The notes beneath the pieces were generated by a model. It was given only the letters and a program-made list of their open reading frames with translations, had not been told where the DNA came from and did not search any database. From UBA2137 sp050251555 (GTDB lineage: Bacteria; Pseudomonadota; Alphaproteobacteria; Micavibrionales; Micavibrionaceae), in NCBI GenBank assembly GCA_050251555.1, contig JBFWMN010000047.1, forward strand, positions 1 to 13,825: 13,825 nucleotides of DNA, read 5' to 3'. The position numbers were made by a program, and so were the translations under genes. Of the stretch, positions 7,204-13,237 are shown piece after piece; within the stretch, counting starts at the first letter, position 1; each line of letters opens with the position of its first letter.

Positions 7204-8459
7204 GCTGCAAACCTCTCACTGATTTTGTGAAAAGGTTCGAGCTTTTGAATTGGCCCGACCGCCGCCACTGTCGGCGCGCCCGAGAGAAGCCGTGAGGCAA
7301 CACGGGTGATATCGGCGGGAGTGACAGCGGCAATCTGATCCAACTGCTCTTGCACATTAAGCATTTTCCCGTATTGCAGAAAGTAGCGGGCTTCCATCCC
7401 GACACGCTTGACCATGCTTTCACGGCCCATCAAGACACCCGCCTTGATCTGGGTTTTGGCGCGAACCAGTTCCTCTTCCGTAATATTTTGCGTGAGGCCA
7501 ATATATTGGTCGCATAAGGCAGGCAACAGTTCGGGCAAAGAATCCTCACCCGTGCCGGCATAAACGGCGAAGGTTCCCGAATCCGAAAAAGACTGGATCG
7601 TGGAATAAACAGAGTAAGCGAGCCCCCGCTTTTCACGAATATCCAGATAGAGGCGCGAAGATGTGCCGCCGCCCAAAATCATCGAGGCGACGCGAAGCGC
7701 GGTATAATCGGGATCGAAAACACTGACACCTTCAAAGCCGAGCAGAAGATGCGCTTGTTCAAGTTTACGTGTTTCCCTGATTTCACCGCCTTCATAACGC
7801 GCTTTGGGGGCCGGTGCGGGTGTGCCGTGGTTCAAATCAGTAAAGCTTTTTTCTAAAAGAGCGCAAAGCTCTTCGTGATTGACGTTCCCGCACGCGGCAA
7901 ACACAAGTTGCTCATGGGTGTAAAAGCTTCTGACATACTCATGAAGCTGATCCTGACCAATACGTTTCAGGCTTGTTTCATTACCCAGAATATTGGCGCC
8001 AAGCGTTTGACCCGGATAGGCGTGTTCCTGAAAAATATCGAAAATATGTTCATCGGGCGTGTCGCGGTACATGCCGATTTCTTGCAAAATCACGCCGTAT
8101 TCGCGCACAATCTCCTCTTGGGGGAAAGTTGAATGTTGGACCATGTCAGCCAACAGATCCACGCCTAAGGCCACATCATCTTTTAGAAGGTGAATGGTAT
8201 AGGCTGTCCGCTCCCGCGCCGTATAGGCATTCAAATCCGCACCCACGCTCTCGCTCTCAATCGAGATTTGCTCGGCTGTGCGGCGCTTTGTGCCTTTAAA
8301 CAGCATATGTTCGACCATATGGGCAATCCCGTTTAAGGGCAGCGCTTCATGACGCGTACCTGTCGCGCACCATAGACCCATGGCGACAGAGTCGACATAC
8401 GGGATCTCTTCGCTCAAAACGGAAAGGCCCGAAGGCAGTTTGGTCAGTTTCATACCCAT
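7200..8459 (-). CDS. M16 family zinc peptidase (processing-protease-like)
   Basis: This 419-residue protein is a single-repeat-pair M16B peptidase of the kind related to the mitochondrial processing peptidase beta subunit. The inverted zinc motif HMVEH lies at 47-51, with the third ligand expected at Glu127 in VILQEIG, 76 residues after His51 as in the family. GGGTSSRLYLDIREKRGLAYSVYS-type sequence covers 263-286 and is the conserved C-domain block. Such proteins degrade or trim short peptides. No signal peptide is seen. The first ATG (8457-8459) is kept because AGGA lies 12 bases upstream; a second ATG two codons later is possible. It lies 14 bp after the M32 gene, with the AGGA overlapping that gene's stop, and overlaps the GNAT gene by four bases, so all three form an operon. 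Confidence 0.95.
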   Translation of the reverse strand: MGMKLTKLPSGLSVLSEEIPYVDSVAMGLWCATGTRHEALPLNGIAHMVEHMLFKGTKRRTAEQISIESESVGADLNAYTARERTAYTIHLLKDDVALGVDLLADMVQHSTFPQEEIVREYGVILQEIGMYRDTPDEHIFDIFQEHAYPGQTLGANILGNETSLKRIGQDQLHEYVRSFYTHEQLVFAACGNVNHEELCALLEKSFTDLNHGTPAPAPKARYEGGEIRETRKLEQAHLLLGFEGVSVFDPDYTALRVASMILGGGTSSRLYLDIREKRGLAYSVYSTIQSFSDSGTFAVYAGTGEDSLPELLPALCDQYIGLTQNITEEELVRAKTQIKAGVLMGRESMVKRVGMEARYFLQYGKMLNVQEQLDQIAAVTPADITRVASRLLSGAPTVAAVGPIQKLEPFHKISERFAA

Positions 8460-8473
8460 GATTTTTTAGTGTC

Positions 8474-10024
8474 CTAGCGCGGTGCGAGATAGCGGTTTTC
8501 GAGGTGGGATATGAGGTAATCCGGCGACAGGCTTTGACCAGTCACTTCACGGATCAACACATCCTGAGGCATTAGTGCCCCTTGCGAATAGATATTCTTT
8601 TGCAAAAAGCGTGTGATGGCGCGGAAATCACCTGCCTCGACCTGCGAATAAATTTTAGGCGTTTCGGCAATAATTTTGTCAAAGAGCTGTGCGGCGATCA
8701 TGTGCCCAAGTGTGTAAGACTGGAAATAGCCGAATTTGCCGACAAACCAATGTACATCCTGCAACACCCCCTCTGCATGGCTTTGCGGCATTACACCCAG
8801 TTTTTTATGTAGCCATTCCGTCCAATAGGCGGGGATGTCTTTCACCTGAATTTTCCCTTCAATCAGATCGCACTCAATCTGGAAGCGCAGGAAAATATGA
8901 AAGAAGTACGTGACCTCGTCAGCCTGACGACGGTTAAGCGAGGGGCGAACCTCCGTCTTGATCCGGTAGAGATTTTCAGCCGTCAAGGAAGGGTCGCGAA
9001 TTTCATGGAACAATCCTTCAAGGCGTGGCGCGAGAAAGCTGAAAAATTCAGGCATGCGACCGATCAGCATTTCAATCAGAAGGGCCTGACTTTCCTGCAT
9101 GGTTGTTCCCATATCGCCCGCTACAGGCTGATAGGCCCACGCCCCTTTGGCGGGCAGGCCTTGCGTGTAAATACCGTGACCGCCTTCATGCAGAGCGGAT
9201 TTCAATGAATCCAGAAAGTTGGACGGATCGACATTTTTAATGACAAGGCGTGTGTCATCAGGCGTGCCGCCTTCGACGGGCGAATGCCCTGTCTCAAACA
9301 GCGATCCGCGATCAAAGTCAAAACCGAATAATTCAATGAGCGAGCGGTTCAGCCACATCTGGCAGTTTTTATCGAAAGGCCCTGCCAGCGGAATCGCTTT
9401 GGGGCGGTGGGCTTGCCGCTCCAGTATTTTGGGCAGAAGTTTGGTGATTTCCTTATCCAGATGATGAAACCAGCGCCAGATTTGCTCGAGCTTCATGCCT
9501 GGTGAATGGTCCATGACAAGGGCTTCGAAATGCGTATTCGCGCCGCGCCACTTTGCTTTTTTATCTGCCAGGCTGCGCGTGTGGTCGACAACGCGCTGTA
9601 AGTGTTTTTCACCCGAAGCCCAGTCGCCCGTTTTCAAAATCTCGCGATGTAGGCGTCGCCCTTCATTGGCAATGCGCGCCGTTTCTTCCATGGCGTCATG
9701 ATCGAAAATGGCATGCTGGCGATAGGTGTCGACCATGCCGTGCAAATTGGCAAGATCCCATTCGTCCCAGCTTGCGGGATGGGCTTCGGCATGATCTTGC
9801 GCTTGCTCTAAAAGCAATTGCCCGTCGGTCGAAACAATATCGTCATGGATACGACGATGCAGATAGGTGATCTGGTCGAGACGGTTGAAATATGCGCCTT
9901 CGGGCATGGTCGTCAAAAAATCACGGCTTATAATTTCGGCAATGGCCCCCAGGCGTCCGGTATTACGATGGCGTTCTTTTAACTTCTCGTAAGCCTCGCA
10001 GGCATGTTTTTTGGCGGTACTCAT
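8474..10024 (-). CDS. Carboxypeptidase Taq (M32) metallopeptidase
   Basis: The protein has 516 residues, the usual length for M32 carboxypeptidases, which remove C-terminal residues from peptides in the cytoplasm. The zinc motif HEGGH is at 279-283, and the third ligand is probably Glu311 in MQESQALL (the common form is HESQS; here the His is Gln). Other family blocks are DDTRLVIK at 256-263, YRIKTEVRPSLNRRQADEVTYFFHIFLRF in the C-terminal half, and GYFQSYTLGHMIAAQLF near the end. The ATG is at 10022-10024, and the protein starts with the expected helical region. It is the first gene of a minus-strand run with the M16 peptidase and GNAT genes. The CtrA-like box lies about 91-105 bp upstream of its start. 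Confidence 0.95.
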   Translation of the reverse strand: MSTAKKHACEAYEKLKERHRNTGRLGAIAEIISRDFLTTMPEGAYFNRLDQITYLHRRIHDDIVSTDGQLLLEQAQDHAEAHPASWDEWDLANLHGMVDTYRQHAIFDHDAMEETARIANEGRRLHREILKTGDWASGEKHLQRVVDHTRSLADKKAKWRGANTHFEALVMDHSPGMKLEQIWRWFHHLDKEITKLLPKILERQAHRPKAIPLAGPFDKNCQMWLNRSLIELFGFDFDRGSLFETGHSPVEGGTPDDTRLVIKNVDPSNFLDSLKSALHEGGHGIYTQGLPAKGAWAYQPVAGDMGTTMQESQALLIEMLIGRMPEFFSFLAPRLEGLFHEIRDPSLTAENLYRIKTEVRPSLNRRQADEVTYFFHIFLRFQIECDLIEGKIQVKDIPAYWTEWLHKKLGVMPQSHAEGVLQDVHWFVGKFGYFQSYTLGHMIAAQLFDKIIAETPKIYSQVEAGDFRAITRFLQKNIYSQGALMPQDVLIREVTGQSLSPDYLISHLENRYLAPR

Positions 10025-10099
10025 CCAAATCCTTCAAACGGTTCTTTTCTTTCCACTATGCAAGGGTGAGGGGAACTCGTCCAGCGCTTTCGCGGTTGG

Positions 10100-10129
10100 C
10101 CTTTTTTGAAAAGGTTAACAGTTTGTTAA
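10100..10129. promoter_or_regulatory. Two abutting perfect dyads, the second a CtrA-like TTAA-N7-TTAA box
   Basis: CCTTTT-TTG-AAAAGG occupies 10100-10114 and TTAACA-GTT-TGTTAA occupies 10115-10129. Each is a perfect six-base inverted repeat around a three-base centre, and they touch with no gap. The second fits the alphaproteobacterial CtrA consensus TTAA-N7-TTAA exactly. They lie in the gap between the divergent M32 gene and the 111-codon gene. No good -10 follows at standard spacing on either strand, so the regulated promoter is unknown. Confidence 0.45.
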
Positions 10130-10225
10130 GAATTGGGGGCGTAAGCTCCACGTTTCGCCCAGATCCAAAATTGCCGTTAATGTTCCATCAACATTTGGTC
10201 GTTTTTATGAAAAGATTGACAAGAT

Positions 10226-10234
10226 TGTTATAAT
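10226..10234 (+). promoter_or_regulatory. Extended -10 promoter for the 111-codon gene
   Basis: TGTTATAAT combines the extended -10 TGn with a perfect TATAAT at 10229-10234. Such promoters can work without a good -35, and none is seen at 17 bases; the TTGACA at 10216-10221 is only seven bases away and cannot pair with it. Predicted transcription start is near 10241, which leaves a leader of about 54 bases before the ATG at 10295. Confidence 0.5.
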
Positions 10235-10264
10235 TTGGAAATCTGGACGGATATTTAATTATAA
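10228..10264. repeat. AT-rich inverted repeat overlapping the -10 element
   Basis: TTATAATT at 10228-10235 and AATTATAA at 10257-10264 are perfect inverted eight-base copies with 21 bases between them, centres 29 bases apart. The left arm contains the TATAAT element and the right arm lies in the transcribed leader. Inner AAAT and ATTT can lengthen the pairing. It could be a dimer-of-dimers operator or a chance result of AT-richness. Confidence 0.35.
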
Positions 10265-10294
10265 AAAAGTAAAACAGAACAGGGATGATACATA

Positions 10295-10630
10295 ATGAGC
10301 CAAGTCCTTTCCTATTTAACATCACACTTCCCCAGTCTTGAAACCGAAGAACAAGGTGTTTATGCGCAAATTGATGCGGCATTAAACAAGCAAGATGCTC
10401 TTTATATCGGGCACTATGTCGCCAAAGCGCAAGAGGGAGAAAGCCTTTCCAAAGTCTTCGTCATTCCGGCAGCACAAAAAGACAGCATGGTCTTTATGGG
10501 CGGTGAATGTGACAAAGATGAAAGTCTGACAGTCTTTCAGATTGCCGTACCTAATGATGTTCGTGAATCTGTTGCCCAAACAGTCTATTCGGACCTCATG
10601 AAAAAAAGAGTCCTTGATATGGCAGCCTGA
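10295..10630 (+). CDS. Small cytoplasmic protein of unknown function
   Basis: I do not recognise this 111-residue protein. It has no signal peptide, membrane span or cysteine cluster (one Cys, at 72). By eye it is mixed alpha/beta: helix about 2-10, helix 19-32, strand ALYIGHYVAKA (35-45), strand KVFVIPAA (53-60), strand SMVFMGG (64-70), strand SLTVFQIAVP (77-86) and a C-terminal helix 88-108. An alpha/beta sandwich of this size could be a small ligand-binding or partner-binding domain. AGGGA lies nine bases before the ATG. It has the best-marked promoter region in the window (extended -10 within a dyad, CtrA-like box further upstream), which suggests controlled expression. The RNase H-like gene follows after 50 bp on the same strand. 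Confidence 0.7.
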   Translation: MSQVLSYLTSHFPSLETEEQGVYAQIDAALNKQDALYIGHYVAKAQEGESLSKVFVIPAAQKDSMVFMGGECDKDESLTVFQIAVPNDVRESVAQTVYSDLMKKRVLDMAA

Positions 10631-10646
10631 TAAATGTTATGTCCAA

Positions 10647-10662
10647 TCCTTGAACCCAAGGA
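10647..10662 (+). promoter_or_regulatory. Perfect short hairpin upstream of the RNase H-like gene
   Basis: TCCTTG and CAAGGA pair perfectly over six bases around an AACC loop. The 3' arm contains AAGGA, a Shine-Dalgarno-like sequence, and another AAGG follows three bases later at 10665-10668, 12 bases before the ATG at 10681. The hairpin may shift ribosome binding to the second site. No U-run follows, so it is not a terminator. Confidence 0.3.
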
Positions 10663-10680
10663 ATAAGGCGTAACCAAAAA

Positions 10681-11250
10681 ATGGGCCGACATAAATCCGG
10701 AAAACTTCACACGCGTGAAAGTAAAAGCCAGCAGGCGCGCCTAGCTAGAGCGGGTCTCATCGAGGTCTGGTGTGACGGATCTTTTATTCACGATAAAGGC
10801 CTGAAAGGCGCTGCCGCCGTTTACACCAATTCAGAAGGGAAAAACCCGCGAGTGTCTTGCTGGACACTGAACGACGCTTTTTTCGTCGTGTCCGAAAGCG
10901 GGGCTGCAGAACTCTGGGCGGCAACACTGGCCCTTGAAAATGCCCCTGCTTGCAAAGTGGGGATTTTAAACAGCGACTGCCCGACAGTCGGTTCTGTGAT
11001 TGAAAAAATTCGCGGTGGCAGACTTAACCCCATACGTCATTCGGGCCCTCTCTTTGATCGTTTGGCGGACGCCCTCAAAATCCAGCCGCAAATGGCCTTT
11101 CGCCATGTCACCCGCAATGTCGGAAAAATCCCCGTCGCCAATGCCTTTGCGCAAGGCGCTGCCTATGAAGATGAAAAGGCGCTTGATGCTGCCTCGCGTC
11201 GTTTCCGCGAAATGCCTTACAGCTACTCTGCTGCTGATATCACGCGATAA
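10681..11250 (+). CDS. RNase H-fold protein (RNase HI-like) lacking the fourth Asp
   Basis: This 189-residue protein has an RNase HI pattern after a basic 25-residue N-terminal extension. IEVWCDGSF at 27-35 gives Asp32, GAAELWAATLAL at 75-85 gives Glu77 and ILNSDCPTVGSVI at 95-107 gives Asp99. RHVTRNVGKIPVANAFAQGAA at 141-161 matches the final block, with His142 in the place of E. coli His124. In that block the usual Asp (Asp134 in E. coli) is Asn154. Three of four acidic residues plus the histidine suggest possible metal-dependent cleavage of RNA in RNA/DNA hybrids, but this may be a divergent branch. The C-terminal 30 residues continue beyond the usual fold. It follows the unknown 111-residue gene by 50 bp. 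Its stop codon overlaps the minus-strand terminator. It is not a standard rnhA, so no symbol is given. Confidence 0.75.
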   Translation: MGRHKSGKLHTRESKSQQARLARAGLIEVWCDGSFIHDKGLKGAAAVYTNSEGKNPRVSCWTLNDAFFVVSESGAAELWAATLALENAPACKVGILNSDCPTVGSVIEKIRGGRLNPIRHSGPLFDRLADALKIQPQMAFRHVTRNVGKIPVANAFAQGAAYEDEKALDAASRRFREMPYSYSAADITR

Positions 11251-11287
11251 AAAATCCCCGCAAAACCAATAAGCCTTGCGAGGATTT
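11249..11287 (-). terminator. Intrinsic terminator facing leftward (minus strand)
   Basis: On the minus strand AAATCCTCGCAA (11287-11276) pairs with TTGCGGGGATTT (11263-11252) over 12 positions with one U-G pair, around a 12-base loop. The 3' arm runs into six Ts (11254-11249). On the plus strand the same position is a C-A mismatch and no U-run follows, so the minus orientation is the better terminator. It sits at the end of the RNase H-like gene and would end the small minus-strand transcript described next. Confidence 0.65.
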
Positions 11288-11352
11288 GTATATCATAAAT
11301 GCGCTGAACAAGTGGTTCGAAAGGTTCGCGCATCAGGGTGAAGTTTTGAAAA

Positions 11353-11388
11353 TTATTTCTTCTTGGGTGCTGGTTTCTTGGGTGCCAT
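11353..11388 (-). CDS. Candidate 11-residue Lys/Pro-rich microprotein ORF
   Basis: The minus strand encodes MAPKKPAPKKK and then TAA. The nine-base sequence GCACCCAAG occurs twice, so the peptide is a duplicated APKK unit. It has five lysines, three prolines and no acidic residue, so it is strongly basic and cannot fold alone. AGGAGG lies exactly six bases before the ATG, the best Shine-Dalgarno in the window. A promoter-like pair lies upstream (11463-11490) and an intrinsic terminator downstream (11249-11287), giving a self-contained unit of roughly 200 bases divergent from the flavoprotein gene. Function is unknown. A basic peptide could bind RNA, DNA, ribosomes or acidic lipid, but that is conjecture. 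A dual-function small RNA or the N-terminus of a frameshifted longer protein are alternatives. Confidence 0.5.
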   Translation of the reverse strand: MAPKKPAPKKK

Positions 11389-11394
11389 GATCGG

Positions 11395-11400
11395 CCTCCT
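11395..11400 (-). promoter_or_regulatory. Strong Shine-Dalgarno of the 11-codon ORF
   Basis: AGGAGG on the minus strand is separated by CCGATC (six bases) from the ATG at 11386-11388. Both sequence and spacing are near ideal. Most genes in this window have weak or no such site, which makes this one stand out and fixes the start codon of the microprotein ORF. Confidence 0.65.
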
Positions 11401-11462
11401 AAAAGAAAAATGCGGTCTTGACCGACCACGAGCGCGAAGGGAAAATCCGCCTCACGAATAAA

Positions 11463-11490
11463 ATTGTATGCCGATTTTTTTCCATGAAAA
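11463..11490 (-). promoter_or_regulatory. Candidate promoter of the small minus-strand unit
   Basis: On the minus strand TTTTCA (11490-11485, four of six to TTGACA) is followed after 16 bases by TACAAT (11468-11463, five of six to TATAAT). A start near 11456 would give a leader of about 68 bases before the 11-codon ORF and a transcript of about 200 bases to the terminator. The -35 match is modest. Confidence 0.4.
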
Positions 11491-11570
11491 TAGGCTTTTT
11501 TGCTTTTAGAAAAAAACGCAATAAACAATCAGGATTAGCGAAATTCGCAACGCAATATAAAAGGAATTTT

Positions 11571-12782
11571 ATGCTTAAAAAACAATGGGATGTTGTGATA
11601 CTCGGCGCCGGAGCGGCGGGCCTGTTTTGTGCCGCCCTTGCAGGCGCACGGGGGCGTAAAATTCTCGTGGTTGATCATGCCGCAAAGCCTGCCCAGAAAA
11701 TCCGTATCTCGGGCGGCGGACGGTGCAATTTCACCAATTTGCATACGCGCCCCGAAGCGTTCCTCTCGCAAAATCCGCATTTTTGTAAAAGCGCGTTGGC
11801 GCGTTATACCCCTGGCGATTTCATTAAGCTGATCGAGTCGTTTGGTATTTCCTGGCATGAAAAGAACCCTGAAAACGGGTTGGGCCAGCTTTTTTGTGAC
11901 GGTTCGGCGCAAGAGATTATCGATATGCTTTTAAAGATGTGTGATAAGGCTGGCATTCACATCTCACTGCAATCCCAACTCACCGATATTAAGCACAACG
12001 AACAGGGTTTTTCAGCCCGTCTGAACGGCGAGACCCTCCAGACGGAGTCGCTCGTGGTCGCATGCGGCGGTAAATCCATCCCGAAAATGGGGGCCAGTGG
12101 CTATGGGTACGAGATTGCCCGCGCTTTCGGCTTGCCCGTCATCGACCCTGAACCCGCCCTTGTTCCCCTCACCTTTGCCGAACATCTTCTGAGCCATACG
12201 CGGGAGCTGACAGGCGTGTCGGTGGAGGCCCGCGTGACGGCAAACGGTGCGTCTTTTAATGAAGGCTTGCTCTTTACCCATCGGGGCTTATCAGGCCCCT
12301 CTATCTTACAAATTTCTTCCTATTGGCAGGAAGGTACGCCTTTAAGCGTCAATTTGGCGCGCAAAACCGAGATTTTGTCGTATCTAAAGGCGCAGCGCGA
12401 AACGCACCCCAAACAAAAGCTGAAAACCGCACTGGAACATGTCGTCCCTGCGGCCCTCTTGAGTGTATTTGCCAAGATGGAAAGCGGGATGGCGGTTCAC
12501 CTTGAAAAGACGCTGGCGGAAGCAGGCAATAAGGCGCTTGAAGACCTCGCCAAGCTGTTAAATGACTGGCAGGTTTTACCCCAAGGGTCGGAAGGCTATC
12601 GCACGGCAGAAGTCACGAAAGGCGGCGTGGATACGAACGCGTTGTCTTCCAAAACGATGGAGGCGAAATCTGTGCCGGGCCTCTTTTTTATCGGTGAAGT
12701 GGTGGATGTAACAGGGTGGCTCGGTGGGTATAATTTCCAGTGGGCATGGGCCTCAGCGCATGCCGCTGCCGAGGTTGTTTAA
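11571..12782 (+). CDS. HI0933/YhiN-family FAD-dependent oxidoreductase
   Basis: This 403-residue flavoprotein carries the FAD-binding Rossmann motif VVILGAGAAGLFCAALA at 8-24 and the family's signature KIRISGGGRCNFTN at 43-56. The later conserved blocks are VVACGGKSIPKMGASGYGYEIA, LLFTHRGLSGPSILQIS, and the C-terminal second FAD-contact region FIGEVVDVTGWLGGYNFQWAWAS. Length matches YhiN and the related BaiN proteins, which are mostly of unknown substrate. BaiN was described in bile-acid-converting clostridia, so its specific reaction should not be assumed here. The frame is open back to 11418, but ATG 11571 is chosen because AAGGA lies five bases before it and the Rossmann strand starts within ten residues. 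A TATAAA lies at 11556-11561 without a clear -35. A GCGAA-A-TTCGC dyad sits at 11538-11548. Confidence 0.93.
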   Translation: MLKKQWDVVILGAGAAGLFCAALAGARGRKILVVDHAAKPAQKIRISGGGRCNFTNLHTRPEAFLSQNPHFCKSALARYTPGDFIKLIESFGISWHEKNPENGLGQLFCDGSAQEIIDMLLKMCDKAGIHISLQSQLTDIKHNEQGFSARLNGETLQTESLVVACGGKSIPKMGASGYGYEIARAFGLPVIDPEPALVPLTFAEHLLSHTRELTGVSVEARVTANGASFNEGLLFTHRGLSGPSILQISSYWQEGTPLSVNLARKTEILSYLKAQRETHPKQKLKTALEHVVPAALLSVFAKMESGMAVHLEKTLAEAGNKALEDLAKLLNDWQVLPQGSEGYRTAEVTKGGVDTNALSSKTMEAKSVPGLFFIGEVVDVTGWLGGYNFQWAWASAHAAAEVV

Positions 12783-12795
12783 GATCAAAACTGCT

Positions 12796-12838
12796 GTTAC
12801 CCTTATCGGCGACGTGTTTGAATTTACGAGGGGGTAAT
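12796..12838 (+). promoter_or_regulatory. Long-range pairing that could cover the DUF805 ribosome site
   Basis: TTACCC at 12797-12802 is the perfect inverted copy of GGGTAA at 12832-12837, and flanking G-U pairs can lengthen the stem to about nine positions. The 3' arm is part of GAGGGGGTAA just before the ATG at 12841, so pairing would hide the ribosome-binding site. The loop of about 25 bases is large, and the match may be chance. Confidence 0.25.
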
Positions 12839-12840
12839 CC

Positions 12841-13209
12841 ATGACATTCACCGAATCCGTTAAATGCGGCTTTTCCATTTACGTCACCTTTTCTGGCCGT
12901 GCCTCGCGCTCGGAATATTGGTGGTGGTTTCTCTTTAATATTCTTGTCGCGATCGGTGCAGGCATACTTGACGCTGCTTTCTTTGGGACAAGTGCGGCGC
13001 AGACCACAGGCCCACTTGGTGCCTTGACCACTCTGGCCCTTTTCCTGCCGAGCATTGCCGTTTTCATCCGCCGTTTACATGACCGCGATAAATCGGGCTG
13101 GTGGTTTTTATTCCTATTTGTGCCGCTGATCGGTTTTATCGTTCTCATGATCTGGATGATTATGCCCGGTACGGACGGCCCGAACCGCTTCGGTGTTGAA
13201 CCCGCATAA
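12841..13209 (+). CDS. DUF805 inner-membrane protein
   Basis: This 122-residue protein matches the DUF805 family. FSGRASRSEYWWWFLF at 17-32 is the entry motif, followed by membrane spans at about 26-47, 58-77 and 86-108. The cytoplasmic-side RRLHDRDKSGWW lies at 77-88, and MPGTDGPNRFG closes the fold at 108-118. Length is normal for the family, whose function is unknown (the E. coli members are YhaH and YhaI). The ATG at 12841 follows GAGGGGG within about ten bases. It stands 58 bp after the flavoprotein gene and 28 bp before the next membrane-protein gene, so it may be co-transcribed with either. Confidence 0.92.
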   Translation: MTFTESVKCGFSIYVTFSGRASRSEYWWWFLFNILVAIGAGILDAAFFGTSAAQTTGPLGALTTLALFLPSIAVFIRRLHDRDKSGWWFLFLFVPLIGFIVLMIWMIMPGTDGPNRFGVEPA

Positions 13210-13237
13210 AGAACACAATTTTTTATAAGCGCGCCCG

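Noticed and set aside
8897..9870. Several long plus-strand ORFs inside the M32 gene
   Set aside because: They are antisense shadows of a well-supported peptidase, with no ribosome sites or recognisable motifs.
10216..10234. TTGACA followed by TATAAT as a classic promoter
   Set aside because: Only seven bases separate them, against the needed 16-18. The TATAAT is better read as an extended -10.
10188..10382. 64-residue minus-strand ORF across the regulatory gap
   Set aside because: Its composition follows AT-rich promoter DNA and it overlaps the start of the plus-strand 111-codon gene; no ribosome site.
11223..11333. 36-residue minus-strand ORF starting MREPFEPLVQ
   Set aside because: No Shine-Dalgarno, it overlaps the RNase H-like gene end, and a good terminator lies inside it. 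Kept only as part of the frameshift question.
11353..11388. Lys-rich leader peptide controlling a lysine gene by attenuation
   Set aside because: The terminator is followed on that strand only by the antisense of the RNase H-like gene; no lysine gene lies downstream.
11418..11570. N-terminal extension of the flavoprotein to an upstream ATG
   Set aside because: The added residues are Lys/Arg/Phe-rich with no family match, cover AT-rich intergenic sequence, and the internal ATG has a good AAGGA and sits at the normal family start.
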